Source: GCA-2746605 sp963704835
GTDB lineage: Bacteria > Bacteroidota > Ignavibacteria > Ignavibacteriales > Melioribacteraceae
Direction of reading: 5' to 3'
NCBI GenBank assembly: GCA_963704835.1
Contig: CAVPHW010000001.1
Coordinates: forward strand, 1-64,000
DNA length: 64,000 nt
Each line of letters opens with the position of its first letter. Position 1 is the first letter of the stretch. The position numbers and the translations under genes were made by a program. Below the pieces are notes generated by a model that was not told the DNA's origin, searched no databases, and saw only the letters and a program-made list of their open reading frames with translations. This document shows positions 9,375 to 20,380 of this stretch, piece by piece.

Positions 9375-11561
9375 ATGGAAGAAAAGCAAATCAAAAAATT
9401 CGGGACCTTCGGTGGAGTTTTTACTCCTACCTTGCTTACCATTCTTGGGGTAATAATGTACCTAAGAATAGGGTGGGTTGTTGGTAATGCTGGTCTGCTA
9501 GGTGCCTGGTTAATAATTACTCTTTCATTCTTAATCACTCTAACAACAGCTTTATCAATGTCCTCAATTACCACAAACATTAGAATGGGCGCTGGTGGGG
9601 CATACGCAATTATATCGCAATCTTTAGGGCTAGAAGTTGGTGGAAGCTTGGGGATTCCAAGATATGTTTCGCAAGGGTTAGCAGTTACAATGTATATTTT
9701 TGGATTTAGAGAAGGGTGGTTATCTATTTTTCCTCAACATCCCTCGTTTCTGATTGACTTAATTGTTTTTATTGCCATTTACGGTATTGCATATAAAAGC
9801 GCTGACTTAGCAATTAAAACACAATATTTTATAATGGCAATTATTACTGCTTCAATAGCTGTAATTGTTATGGCTGCATATTATGGTTCAATGCAATATC
9901 CCACCTCAGAGGTATTGAAGTGGGGAGGTTTTGAGGGTTCTGTTGAAAATAATTTTTCGGGATCTGATTTTTGGATTGTCTTTGCGGTTTTTTTTCCGGC
10001 AGCAACCGGAATAATGGCCGGCGCAAATATGTCCGGAGAATTAAAAGATCCAAGAAAAAGTATCCCAGTTGGTACCTTGTGGGCTATTGGAATAAGTTTT
10101 ATAATTTATATTGGTCTAGCTTATTGGATAGCCCGTTCTGCCACCGTTGAAGAATTATTAAGCAACTATAACATAATGATTGATAAATCATTCTTCCCCC
10201 CATTGGTTATTGCAGGAGTTCTGGGAGCTACGTTTTCCTCAGCCTTGGCTTCAATGGTCGGATCTTCAAGAATATTATTTGCAATGGGTGCACATGGCGT
10301 ACTTCCTGCAAGCAAATGGTTGGGGCAAACCAATAAAGTTGGGGAACCGAGAAACGCTATGTTGGTAACCGGAGTAATGGTTTTTGCAACTATGTTATTA
10401 AGAAACTTAAATCTCGTTGCTCCATTAGTTACTATGTTTTTTCTAATTACTTATACTATGTTAAATGTTGTAGTAATAATTGAACAGAATTTAGGGCTGA
10501 TAAGTTTTAGACCGTTATTCAAGGTGCCCAAATGGATTCCTTGGATTGGTTTAGTAACATCTGTTCTTGCAATGTTTATAATAAACCCAATGATTAGTTT
10601 GGTTTCCGTTGCGGTTGTTCTGATGGTTTATGGTATTCTTTCTAAGCGAAAATTAGTAACTCCTTTCGAAGACGTAAGGAGTGGTTTGTTTGTTTCTTTT
10701 GCAGAATGGGCTGCAAAGCATACATCAACTATAACTCATCGCCAAGAACGTGCATGGAAACCAAATTTACTTGTTCCGGTTAGTGATCCAGGTTCCGTAA
10801 AAGGAGTTTTTTCATTTCTCAAAAATGTCGCCTACCCAAAAGGTTCTATAAAATTATTAGGCATTGGAGTTGAAAACGAGAACAGTAGTATTGGAGACCG
10901 CGTCAATAATCTTTCTAAGTCTTTTCACAAAAGCGGTGTCTTTTCTTCTTATGCAATAATAAGAACTAATAATTTTGCAGAAGGAGTTAACTTTGCTAAT
11001 CAAGCTTACCGCGGTTCCTTCTTTAAGCCAAACATTGTTTTCTTAAATATGTTAGATAGAGAATCATACGAAGCCGACTTTCTTGAAATCATTAAGGAGT
11101 CATCTAGATTGCAGCTAGGTGTTCTTGTTTATTATCAGCATCCTAAGTCTGGGTTAGGCCAAAGACAGATAATAAATGTTTGGATAAGAAACCGAGCCCC
11201 TGAATGGAAGATTTCCATGGATATCGGGAATTTAGATTTATCAATATTAGTTGCTTATAAACTTAAAAGAAATTGGTTGGCAACTATACGATTAGTTACA
11301 GTTGTTGATAATGAAGAACAGAAATTAGAAGCAACCAATTTTATGGCGGAATTAATTGAGCTTGCTCGATTACCAAAAACCGAAGTGCTTGTTCATGTTG
11401 GCAAGTTTAATGACTTTATTTCTAATTCTTCCGAGGCAGATATAAATATTTTTGGCTTGGTTCAGAACCCAGATTTTAATTTTATGGAAGAAATGGTAAA
11501 AAAAACAAATACAACTTGCCTATTTATACGGGATTCAGGTTTTGAAAATATTTTAGCCTAA
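9375..11561 (+). CDS. SLC12-type cation-chloride cotransporter (APC superfamily)
   Basis: About 728 residues from the ATG at 9375 (MEEKQIKKFGTFGGVF); a TTG twelve bases earlier is less likely. The N-terminal half has about twelve membrane helices, opening with FTPTLLTILGVIMYLRIGWVVG, the signature of the SLC12/NKCC branch of the amino acid-polyamine-cation superfamily, and later FFPAATGIMAGANMSGELKDP. The C-terminal 300 residues form a soluble domain typical of this branch. It probably couples Na+ or K+ to Cl- transport across the inner membrane; bacterial members are poorly characterised. It stands alone, divergent from the sigma-factor operon. Confidence 0.85.
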   Translation: MEEKQIKKFGTFGGVFTPTLLTILGVIMYLRIGWVVGNAGLLGAWLIITLSFLITLTTALSMSSITTNIRMGAGGAYAIISQSLGLEVGGSLGIPRYVSQGLAVTMYIFGFREGWLSIFPQHPSFLIDLIVFIAIYGIAYKSADLAIKTQYFIMAIITASIAVIVMAAYYGSMQYPTSEVLKWGGFEGSVENNFSGSDFWIVFAVFFPAATGIMAGANMSGELKDPRKSIPVGTLWAIGISFIIYIGLAYWIARSATVEELLSNYNIMIDKSFFPPLVIAGVLGATFSSALASMVGSSRILFAMGAHGVLPASKWLGQTNKVGEPRNAMLVTGVMVFATMLLRNLNLVAPLVTMFFLITYTMLNVVVIIEQNLGLISFRPLFKVPKWIPWIGLVTSVLAMFIINPMISLVSVAVVLMVYGILSKRKLVTPFEDVRSGLFVSFAEWAAKHTSTITHRQERAWKPNLLVPVSDPGSVKGVFSFLKNVAYPKGSIKLLGIGVENENSSIGDRVNNLSKSFHKSGVFSSYAIIRTNNFAEGVNFANQAYRGSFFKPNIVFLNMLDRESYEADFLEIIKESSRLQLGVLVYYQHPKSGLGQRQIINVWIRNRAPEWKISMDIGNLDLSILVAYKLKRNWLATIRLVTVVDNEEQKLEATNFMAELIELARLPKTEVLVHVGKFNDFISNSSEADINIFGLVQNPDFNFMEEMVKKTNTTCLFIRDSGFENILA

Positions 11562-11761
11562 CTTACAGTTTGTTTAATACCATTGAGGGTTTAACTCAAA
11601 TAAATTGGTTTTTACTTTGAAACCTTTAGAATACACTAAAAACTAACTTTTACAACCAAGCCGTCTCTATTGAATAAGCTTTTATTAATAGATAAATAAC
11701 GTGTAATAATTTTTATATCTTAGAAAGAAATTCTAAATAAATACATATAGAAAGGTTATAA

Positions 11762-12535
11762 ATGAAAACATATAAAATGATCTCTTGGAATGTTAATGGA
11801 ATACGCGCTGTTGCAAAAAAAGGTTTTCATGAATGGTTTAAAAATGAAAATCCAGACATACTCTGCTTGCAAGAAACTAAAGCATGGGAGGAACAGCTTG
11901 ATGACTCATTGACAAATGTAGATGGTTATCATTCCTTTTTTTCGCAGGCTTATAAAAAAGGGTATAGCGGAACAGTAATCTATACTAAGGAAAAACCGAT
12001 TGAAGTAAAGCACGGTATTGGGATTGAAGAGTTTGATAAGGAAGGACGATTTGTAATTGCCGAATACAAAGGGTTTGTTCTATTTAATATATACTACCCA
12101 AACGGAAAGGCCAAAGCTGAGAGATTAAAATATAAAATGGATTTTTATGAAGCATTTCAGAAATACACGGTTGATTTGTTGAAGAAGGGTAAGAAAATTA
12201 TAGTCTGCGGAGATGTAAATACGGCTCATAAAGAAATTGACCTAGCTAGACCAAAAGAAAACTCTAAAATTTCGGGATTTTTACCGGAAGAACGTGAATG
12301 GATGGACAGATTTTTCGCGGATGGATTTATTGATACTTTAAGAATGTTTAATGACAAACCCGAAATCTACACTTGGTGGGACCAAATTTCTAGAGCAAGA
12401 GATAGAAATGTGGGCTGGAGAATTGACTACTTTTTTATTAGTGAAAATCTTAAAAAAAATATTACGAATGCTTTTACAATGCCAGACGTTATGGGCTCAG
12501 ACCATTGTCCGGTTGGGATAGAAATTAAAATTTAA
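11762..12535 (+). CDS. xth: Exodeoxyribonuclease III (AP endonuclease)
   Basis: A 257-residue protein of the exonuclease III/APE1 family, full length. Catalytic motifs are all visible: SWNVNGIR, LCLQETK (metal-binding Glu), GDVNTAH (catalytic Asp/Asn), GWRIDYFF and GSDHCPV (catalytic His). It cleaves DNA 5' of abasic sites and removes 3' blocking groups in base excision repair in the cytoplasm. The start ATG follows AGAAAGG. It is monocistronic, bounded downstream by a strong terminator. Confidence 0.95.
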   Translation: MKTYKMISWNVNGIRAVAKKGFHEWFKNENPDILCLQETKAWEEQLDDSLTNVDGYHSFFSQAYKKGYSGTVIYTKEKPIEVKHGIGIEEFDKEGRFVIAEYKGFVLFNIYYPNGKAKAERLKYKMDFYEAFQKYTVDLLKKGKKIIVCGDVNTAHKEIDLARPKENSKISGFLPEEREWMDRFFADGFIDTLRMFNDKPEIYTWWDQISRARDRNVGWRIDYFFISENLKKNITNAFTMPDVMGSDHCPVGIEIKI

Positions 12536-12543
12536 GCTTAAAA

Positions 12544-12585
12544 AAGAGATTTGATTCATACACTGAATCAAATCTCTTAATTAAA
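12544..12585. terminator. Bidirectional terminator between convergent genes
   Basis: Perfect 15-bp arms, AAGAGATTTGATTCA (12544-12558) and TGAATCAAATCTCTT (12564-12578), with a five-base loop. A-rich sequence upstream and an AT-rich flank downstream allow it to serve both xth (plus) and the secreted phosphoesterase gene (minus). Confidence 0.85.
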
Positions 12586-12600
12586 ATTATATTTCTTTAT

Positions 12601-15600
12601 CTATTTTAAGAGTAGCATTTTCTTTACTTCAGTATAATTACCTACTTTTATTGAATAGAAATATGTTCCACTAGGTATTTCCGTTGAGTTAAATTCAACT
12701 TCATAGTTGCCTGGTTTTTGTTCCACGTTTACTAATGTTGAAACTTCTCTACCTAATATATCATAAACAATCAATCGAACTTCTATTTTATCAATTGTCT
12801 TTTGATTAATATTAGAGGGAATTGAATATTTTATTTTTGTAGTCGGGTTAAATGGATTTGGGTAATTTTGCATTAGTTTAAATTCAGTAGGTGTTTTTTC
12901 TAAATTAACTCCCGTAACCAAATCAAACTTAACTGCATCTGACCACTTGCTCCATTTCAAATTATGATCTCTATATTTAACTCTATAAAAATATTCTTTA
13001 CTCGAATCAAAAATTGATCTGTTAAATGCTATTTTAGTTAAATCAAGCCCTGAATTTTTATCTATTGGATTATAAAGGGCATCAACACCATAGATATTCT
13101 TCCAATTAAGTAAAGAATCTATTTTCATAAAATTAAAGTCAGCATCTTCAGCGACTTGAATTTTTACAGTCATCAAAGAATCGCTTCCTTCAATCTGTGA
13201 AGTGCTAAACAAGATCTTTTCATTTGCAGAAGATGGTTTTGCAACAACTGGCTTTACTGGTGAATCTTGATTTACTTTTTTATACCAACGATCTTCAACA
13301 CTTGTATTTAATGGTTTGCTTAAATTTCCCAAACTGTACATTGAAGATTCAAAAGTCTTCTTGGCAACATCTATCTCAACTAATTGGAAGAAATAATGAT
13401 CTAAAGAAATATGAATACTAGGGTAATCGTTATTTACAAATGCACCCCATCGATCGGTTGCTCCTCCACCACCGCCTCCACAAACAATTCTAAAATCACC
13501 ATTTCCATTTTCAACGTTTGATTCAATTGAACCTCTTTCAAATCCATGTGTGTGACCGTAAGAAAGTTGTAATACTTTTGAATATTTTTTTAGAATTGGA
13601 AGAATTTGATAATTTATGTAGCCGGGTCCGGCATCATATGTTATTCCTTCGCCCCATAATTCAGTATAAGGAAAATGATGAACTATTATGAACACAAAGT
13701 TAATTGATGAGTCAGCTTCAGCCGTTTGCAGTTTTTGTTCAAGCCAACTTTTTTGAGTGCCCCCCAAAGTTGTAACTATATTTGAGTTTAACCCTATGAC
13801 CATTGTGCTTCCTGTTACAAATGACCAGAATTTTTCATTTAATCCTGCAATTGCCGGAAATCCCGAAACATCATCATACTTCATATATTTATAATAATTT
13901 TGGTTTTCACCTTCGTGATTTCCTGTAACGGTCATAAATGGAATGTATGGTGAAAGAGGAGACATTGGTGCAAAATATTGATCGGTGTAATGAATTATAT
14001 TGTTCCCACTTACTACTAAATCACCAGAATGTAAAACAAAATTAACATGGTTTTGAATGTCATCGCCATATAATTCCTGAATTTTTTTCTTTGCTTCTTT
14101 AATTACTTTTGCAGCCATAGTTGTATCTGGAGCATGCGTATCGCTCAATACTAAAAACCTAATTTTACCGGAATAATTATCGGTTGGAAGAGTTCTAAAC
14201 GAATACATTCTAGAAGATCCAGAACCACTAATTGCTTTATAGAAATATTCTGTATTAGGCTGTAGGTTGGTCAATCTAACTGTATGCCATCTATAATCGT
14301 ATGATATGATTTCATTTGTCCCTGTTGTAATTTGCCCTAATGATGGTGTAGTTCCAAACTCTACTTGAGTTAATGTTTCTAAAGTATCATGCCAACACAC
14401 ATAAATTGATGTTGGTTGAGGTGTTTGCAGATAAGGGACAAGTATCAATTGTTTAGTGGTTGTTGGACTTACTTGATGTCCATAACCACCAAGATCACTT
14501 ACTTCATAGTTTGATAAAGAATAATTCCAAATTGAAACTTCAGAACAATCTATTTCATTGTCTTCACCATCGTTATCTGCAAATAAAAGTAGTTCCTTGG
14601 GCAAACTAAATCTTCCATCAATAGGTTGCACTGTCCCATTAAGTAATAAATTTCCATCAAGATAGTATTTGTATTGAGTGCCATTTTTTACCGAAATTAC
14701 AAGTCGATACCATTCATTTGCTTTTACCGAATATTGTGAATAGCCAGTAACCCCAACGCCTATATTTCCTCCTGTATTAATAAAACAATCCCCATCATCA
14801 CTATTTAATGGGTTTGTTTGAAAGAAACAATGCCAACCATCTAATGCAGGTATTCTAAAATCAATCTGCAAAGTGTACTCATTTACATTCAACCCTCCGC
14901 CATTCCCGGCAATACCATGCAGCATGTTTAAGTAACTTCCACTTTCTATTTTTATTGCACCATTTCCTACTGCCGGACCTGAAATAACTTGTACATTACC
15001 TGCTGAGGTAAGATCATTTCCTGTCTCTGCTTTTAAAATATTACTTGAATCATCAAACTTCCAACTCCCAACTAAAGCCGGTTCTCCTCCTGTTCCACCA
15101 CCCAAATCATGTCCATAACCACCTAGGCTTTGTACTTCTGTTTCAGAAAGTGGTTTATCCCAAATAGCAAATTCGGTTAAATCAATAATTCCGTCATCTC
15201 CATCATTATCTGCCATTAAAAGAAGAGAAGAATTAAGGCTGAATCTGTCATCAACAATTTGAACATTTCCATCAAGTAAAAGCTGCCCATCTAAATAATA
15301 CCTATAAAAGGTTCCGTTTTTTACTGAGATCACAAGCCTATACCATTCATTGCTTTTAATTACATATGCACCATAGCCCGTAGATTGAGTTCCAATTTTT
15401 CCTTCAGTGTTTATAAAACATTCACCATCATCATTGTTTGCTGAATTTGTCTGAAAGAATGTTTTCCAAGTTCCTATATCTGGCACCCTAAAATCAAATT
15501 TTAGGGTATATTCATTAACTTTTGACCCTCCTCCGTTGGGTTGAATTTCATGATTTGAAGAAAAGTAGCTGTTTAAACCTATTCTTACAGCTTTGTCTGT

Positions 15601-16407
15601 TATGGTTGCTCCTTCAATAGATTCTACATTTCCAACAAGTTCTAAATCATTTCCAAAATATGCTTCTGTAGAGTTTAATGGGTTACTGAATTTCCACAAA
15701 CCTCTTGGTTGTAGCTCGGCAATTGGTAACATGTGTCCAAAACCACCCAAGGCTTTCACCTGTGAATTAGAAAGCGAGATATCCCATAAACCGATTTCAC
15801 TGCATTCCATTTCGCCATCATCACCATCATCATCAGCAAAAATTAAAAGTAAACTGTCCAATCCATATCTACCATCAACTTCTTGAACATTGGCATCAAG
15901 CAAGATCTGTCCGTCCAAAAAATATCTGAAATGTGAGCCATTTTTAATTGATACAATTAAACGATACCACTCATTGGGAGAAATTTGAAAATCTGCATAA
16001 CCTGTTGCTTGTGTTCCAAGGTTTCCAGTCTTGTTAGAAAAGAACTCCCCGTCATCACTGTTTGTAGAACTGGTTTGGAAAAATGTGTACCATTTTGCCA
16101 AACTATTTACCTTAAAGTCAAACTGAAGTGAGTATTCGTTAACAGAAGCACCACCACCATTGGGACTAATGCCATGTTTAATCTTGTAATAACTACCTAA
16201 TCCAATTTTAACAGCTCCATCCCCAGTAGTGGATCCAACAATAGCCTCTTGTAAGCCAACCAATTCAAGGCTAGTTCCAATTTCTGCTTTTGTTAAGTCA
16301 GTATTATCATCAAATTTCCACAATCCAATTTGTTGTGGAACTTGAGAAATAACACTTGAAATATTTGTGAAAATAAATAGAATAATTAGTAAAAATATTT
16401 TTTTCAT
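12601..16407 (-). CDS. Secreted protein with three LamG-like domains, metallophosphoesterase and T9SS tail
   Basis: A 1,268-residue protein in one unbroken frame. After a signal peptide ending SSVISQ come three similar LamG/concanavalin-like domains of about 210 residues each (each opens with W-K/S-F and ends with LGGxGH). A purple-acid-phosphatase-type Fn3 domain follows (PYLQTPQPTSIYVCW..TEYFYKA), then a calcineurin-like phosphoesterase: VLSDTHAPD, LHSGDLVV, TGNHEG, IVHHFPY and SYGHTHGFERG supply the dinuclear metal ligands. A further Fn3-like stretch and a T9SS tail (NYPNPFNPTTKI, ending KKMLLLK) finish it. It should be exported to the cell surface and hydrolyse phosphoesters, perhaps while the LamG domains hold glycans. 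The substrate is unknown. Confidence 0.9.
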   Translation of the reverse strand: MKKIFLLIILFIFTNISSVISQVPQQIGLWKFDDNTDLTKAEIGTSLELVGLQEAIVGSTTGDGAVKIGLGSYYKIKHGISPNGGGASVNEYSLQFDFKVNSLAKWYTFFQTSSTNSDDGEFFSNKTGNLGTQATGYADFQISPNEWYRLIVSIKNGSHFRYFLDGQILLDANVQEVDGRYGLDSLLLIFADDDGDDGEMECSEIGLWDISLSNSQVKALGGFGHMLPIAELQPRGLWKFSNPLNSTEAYFGNDLELVGNVESIEGATITDKAVRIGLNSYFSSNHEIQPNGGGSKVNEYTLKFDFRVPDIGTWKTFFQTNSANNDDGECFINTEGKIGTQSTGYGAYVIKSNEWYRLVISVKNGTFYRYYLDGQLLLDGNVQIVDDRFSLNSSLLLMADNDGDDGIIDLTEFAIWDKPLSETEVQSLGGYGHDLGGGTGGEPALVGSWKFDDSSNILKAETGNDLTSAGNVQVISGPAVGNGAIKIESGSYLNMLHGIAGNGGGLNVNEYTLQIDFRIPALDGWHCFFQTNPLNSDDGDCFINTGGNIGVGVTGYSQYSVKANEWYRLVISVKNGTQYKYYLDGNLLLNGTVQPIDGRFSLPKELLLFADNDGEDNEIDCSEVSIWNYSLSNYEVSDLGGYGHQVSPTTTKQLILVPYLQTPQPTSIYVCWHDTLETLTQVEFGTTPSLGQITTGTNEIISYDYRWHTVRLTNLQPNTEYFYKAISGSGSSRMYSFRTLPTDNYSGKIRFLVLSDTHAPDTTMAAKVIKEAKKKIQELYGDDIQNHVNFVLHSGDLVVSGNNIIHYTDQYFAPMSPLSPYIPFMTVTGNHEGENQNYYKYMKYDDVSGFPAIAGLNEKFWSFVTGSTMVIGLNSNIVTTLGGTQKSWLEQKLQTAEADSSINFVFIIVHHFPYTELWGEGITYDAGPGYINYQILPILKKYSKVLQLSYGHTHGFERGSIESNVENGNGDFRIVCGGGGGGATDRWGAFVNNDYPSIHISLDHYFFQLVEIDVAKKTFESSMYSLGNLSKPLNTSVEDRWYKKVNQDSPVKPVVAKPSSANEKILFSTSQIEGSDSLMTVKIQVAEDADFNFMKIDSLLNWKNIYGVDALYNPIDKNSGLDLTKIAFNRSIFDSSKEYFYRVKYRDHNLKWSKWSDAVKFDLVTGVNLEKTPTEFKLMQNYPNPFNPTTKIKYSIPSNINQKTIDKIEVRLIVYDILGREVSTLVNVEQKPGNYEVEFNSTEIPSGTYFYSIKVGNYTEVKKMLLLK

Positions 16408-16567
16408 AAGTTCCTCATATTTGTTAAAAAAACTATTTGTCAGACATATAAATCGAATTTTGGTTAGAAAATTATTGTGGATTATATTGTCTTAATATTA
16501 TTCTATTGCAGGAATTTTATCAATGGCACGTTTGCGTCATTTTTAAATAATTAATATATTGGAACTT

Positions 16568-17224
16568 TTATATGAGGTTTTCTTTAAAAGCTTTTGAAAC
16601 TGCTCCGGAGCGTGTATTAACATGTAACTTGCTATAAATATTTTTAAGATGATTATTAACTGTATGAAAACTAATAAATAGCTTATCTGCTATTTGTTGT
16701 TTTGTTAATCCAGTAATTGCTAATTTTAATATTTCTTTTTCTCTTTCAGTAAGACCGTAACTTGATTTCTTAGGTTTTAATTGACTAAATATTTCTAAAA
16801 CTTTATGTGCTATTTGCAGACTCATTGGAGCCCCGCCTGCAACTGCTTCTTCTATAGCATCAATTATCTTTTCTGGGGAGCTATCTTTTAATAAATATCC
16901 AGAAGCTCCTGAACAAAGCGCATTAAATATTCTTTCGTTGTCATCATAAACGGATAGGATTATTATTTGTGTAGTATTAGAAAGCTCTTTTATTTTTTCA
17001 ATTCCTTGAATTCCATTAATTCCGGGTAGGTTTATATCAAGAAGAATGATCTCGGGAGGATAGTTTTTGCTGAGGTAATTCAACCCATCTTCACATGACT
17101 CAAAAGTTTTTGAACAGTCCATTCTGTTCTGTTTATTAATTAGTGATTGTACTGTCCGTCTGAAGTGATAATTATCTTCAATAAGCCAGACATTTATTTT
17201 TTTTTGCTCACTTTGTTTATTCAA
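16568..17224 (-). CDS. NarL/LuxR-family response regulator
   Basis: An N-terminal receiver domain (VWLIEDN acidic pair, LLDINLPGING phosphoacceptor Asp, ILSVYDD, SGYLLKDS with the conserved Lys) is joined to a C-terminal LuxR helix-turn-helix (LTEREKEILKLAITGLTKQQIADKLFISFHTVNNHLKNIYSKL). No ATG is available near the start. The TTG at 17224 (MNKQSEQKK) has AGGA eight bases upstream and is preferred over a TTG at 17245. It follows the histidine kinase gene by about 58 bases and is its likely partner. Confidence 0.9.
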   Translation of the reverse strand: MNKQSEQKKINVWLIEDNYHFRRTVQSLINKQNRMDCSKTFESCEDGLNYLSKNYPPEIILLDINLPGINGIQGIEKIKELSNTTQIIILSVYDDNERIFNALCSGASGYLLKDSSPEKIIDAIEEAVAGGAPMSLQIAHKVLEIFSQLKPKKSSYGLTEREKEILKLAITGLTKQQIADKLFISFHTVNNHLKNIYSKLHVNTRSGAVSKAFKENLI

Positions 17225-17282
17225 TACAGTAATCCTAAAAAACAATTACGAATTATCTATGTTTTTTATCCTCTTCTTAAAG

Positions 17283-20200
17283 TTATGCATCAAAAACCAT
17301 TAACTCTAATATTGTTCCTTTGTTTAATTCACTTATTATATTTAATGAGGCATTAATTTTTGACGCCCTTCTTTTCATGCTTTTCAAACCATTATTTTCA
17401 TTTATTTCGTTTTGCTCAAAACCAATTCCATCATCTTTAATCAATAGAAAAAAATGCTCGTTTTTTTTGCCCAGATAAATATTACAAATTTTTGCATGAG
17501 CATGTTTCGAAATATTATTTATCGCTTCTTTGAAAATTAAATAAATATTGCGTCTGACCTCCAGATTTAGTCTTTCAACATTAATTTGTGGCGCAGTTGT
17601 AAGTGACCAATCAATACCAACCAGAAGTTTAGCCGACTCCTCTTTCATTTTATTAATCATATTATTACCAAAATCATTTTGGGGGTTTATGAACCAGACA
17701 ATATCCCTTACCGATTCTATTGTTTCCTTTGCTGTTTTGCTTATATACTTTGCAAGTTCTTGTTCCGGCTCCTTCAAAGAATTACTCACTAAGAGCATTT
17801 CACTATCGAGCCTAATACTACTTAAGCTACTCCCTATCTCATCATGAAGATCATTTGCAATATCTAGTCTTAATCTTTCTATTTTCAAGAGTTGATTAAT
17901 TCTAAGTTTATAAACAAGAAAAACAAAACTGACGAACAAAAGAATAATTGCAAATTTGAACCACCAAGTCATCCACCAAGCAAAATCTATTATAATTGAT
18001 AACGTCTTAACTTCACTGTATTTGCCATCGGAGTTTACAGCTTTCACGTAAAAAGTATATTCCCCACTTTTTATATCCGTATAAAAAGCCGTTTTCCTTT
18101 TTTCGGCATGCACCCAATTAGGATCTATTCCTTTTAGCATATATTCATACAAATGATTCTCAGGATGATTAAAATCTAATACTGCATACTCAATAGAAAA
18201 AAAGTTTTGATCATAATTAAGGAATATTTTCTTTGTTGAAGGTAATGATTGCTTTAGTTCCGCTTCTTTATTAAAAACTTTAAATGATATAAAGGCAACT
18301 CTTGGAATATGTTCCTCTGTTAAAATCGAATCTGGATCGAACTTAATAAATCCATCTAATCCACCAAAGTACATAATTCCATTTTGGTTTTTGAAACTTG
18401 CTCTCCAATTAAATTGATTATTTATTATCCCATCTGATTTATCATAAATCCTAAAATTTTCTGTACTGGGTTAAACTTTGCCAATCCTTTCATTGTGCTA
18501 ATCCATAAATTACCTTTCTTATCTTCCAGAATTCCAAAAATTACATCATTTGGTAACCCATTTTTTATTGTATAGTTGTTAAAATTATTTTGTTTTTTGT
18601 CAAACTTGTTTAGACCGCCACTATGTGTACCAACCCAAATGTATCCTTTTGAGTCTTCTAAAATACATGTTATTTTTGTCGAGCTAATTTGGTGTTCACG
18701 ATCTTTATTAGGCATATAGTGAAATAGTTTTTTTTTATCGGTGTCATACTGAAATAGCCCATCGAGCCATGTGCCTATCCACAAATTGTTTTCTTTATCT
18801 TCATATAATACATTTATTGCTAAAGTTTTAGGTAGTTTTTCTGACGGAGAATCAGCAATAATATTAAAGGTTGAAAAACTTTCTGTTCTCTTATCAAAAA
18901 TCTCTAAAGTTTCATTAGTCCCTATTAATAATTTATTATCTTTCATTTCAATTATTTGTTGTACCCAGTCTGATTTAATACTATTGGGTTTCTTTGAATT
19001 GGATGCATAATATTTAAATTTCTTATTTATAGGATCAAATCGGTTCAATCCACCATTGCTTGTGCCAATCCATAAAATTTCTTCTCTATCTTCTAATAAA
19101 GTTATGACATCTGCTCCTTTCAGCCTGTTAAACTGGTTTTTACTCATATAATTTTCATTAAAATGTTCAATTTTATTGTTTATTAAATCAATTTTATCAA
19201 ACCCATCTCCTCCAAATCCCACCCAAAGGAATTTTTTTCCTTCCACAATGCTGCTCACAACTCTACCTCCAATAGTGCCTTCTCTAAAAGGGAAATATCT
19301 GTATTGTACGAATGGTTGCTTGAAGGGTAATTTATTTAAACCATCTTCAGTACCAAACCAAAGATTATTAAATTTATCTTCATAAATCCATCTTATTCTA
19401 TCTGTTATTATTGAATTAGGATTATCTTTTTCTTTTTTAATTTGAACAAATATATCTGCTTCTGTCTCTTTTCTTGTTTTTAAGAAAATTCCATTGTAAT
19501 CATAGGTTCCAAACCAAAATCTATTATTTTTATCTTTCCAAATTTGACTAATATTCGAAATTATTGCCTCTGAATTTTCACTTGTCTTTATATGAACGCT
19601 CTCAAGAGTTCTATTCTCAAAATTCATTTTTGTAATACCCAAAAAGGTTCCAACCCATAAATCCTTTTGGGAATCATTATAAAAGGACAATATTCTATCA
19701 TCTGCAATTGATCCATTTGTACTCTTTTTTGTGTAATGAGTAAACTTTTTGTTTTCTGGATTAAAACATATTATTCCATTCTTAAAAGTTCCAAGCCATA
19801 AGTTTTGGGAATTATCATAAGTTATACAGATAATATTATCTGATGTAAGAGAATTTTTTGTGTTATACGATTTTATTTTTTTAGAGTTTGAAGATAAGCA
19901 GTTGATTCCATTACCTGTTGTTCCAAACCAAATATTATTATCCCAATCTTCTATTAAACATTGAATATAGTCATCCTCATAGATTTGTAAATTATCATAT
20001 CTAATAAAGGTTTCATGTATGGGATCAAATTTACAAAGTCCTCCTCCCCAAGTTCCAATCCAAAAATCTCCATTTTGTGTTTCAAGCAAAGACATTACAT
20101 AATTTTCTGGAAGGGAATTTTGTTCCTTGGTATTTGATTTAAACAGTTCGAAGGATGAACCATCGTAACGATTAAGACCGTCTTTTGTCGCTATCCATAA

Positions 20201-20347
20201 AAACCCATCTTTTGTCTGAAGTATTGAGTTTATAGAATTGTTGGAAAGCCCATTATCTATTGTAATTCTATCAAATTGAAAATTTGTTGTTTGCGAATTA
20301 GTTCTTGAAAGTGCTAAAAAGAATAGAAAAATTATTAGTTTTTTCAT
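17283..20347 (-). CDS. Two-component regulator propeller histidine kinase (one frame break)
   Basis: About 1,020 residues when a single frame break near 18468 is bridged (the resumed frame reads TENFRIYDKSDGIINNQFNW). A signal peptide is followed by roughly a dozen two-component-propeller repeats (GLSNNSINSILQTKDGFLWIATKDGLNRYDG and similar, each with LWIGT), a Y_Y_Y domain (FFSIEYAVLDF..YEYMLKGID), one membrane helix, a HisKA_3 dimerisation helix with the phospho-His in NDLHDEIGSSL, and an HATPase domain (NNISKHAHAK, DDGIGFE). It resembles the sensor kinases that detect glycan fragments in Bacteroidota, but uses a separate LuxR-type regulator encoded just downstream. Confidence 0.88.
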
Positions 20348-20380
20348 TTGGAATCATTGCAAAAAGAAATGGATTGATAA

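Noticed and set aside
9353..9580. Minus-strand ORF overlapping the SLC12 gene start
   Set aside because: It is a shadow of the transporter frame with no ribosome site or recognisable domain.
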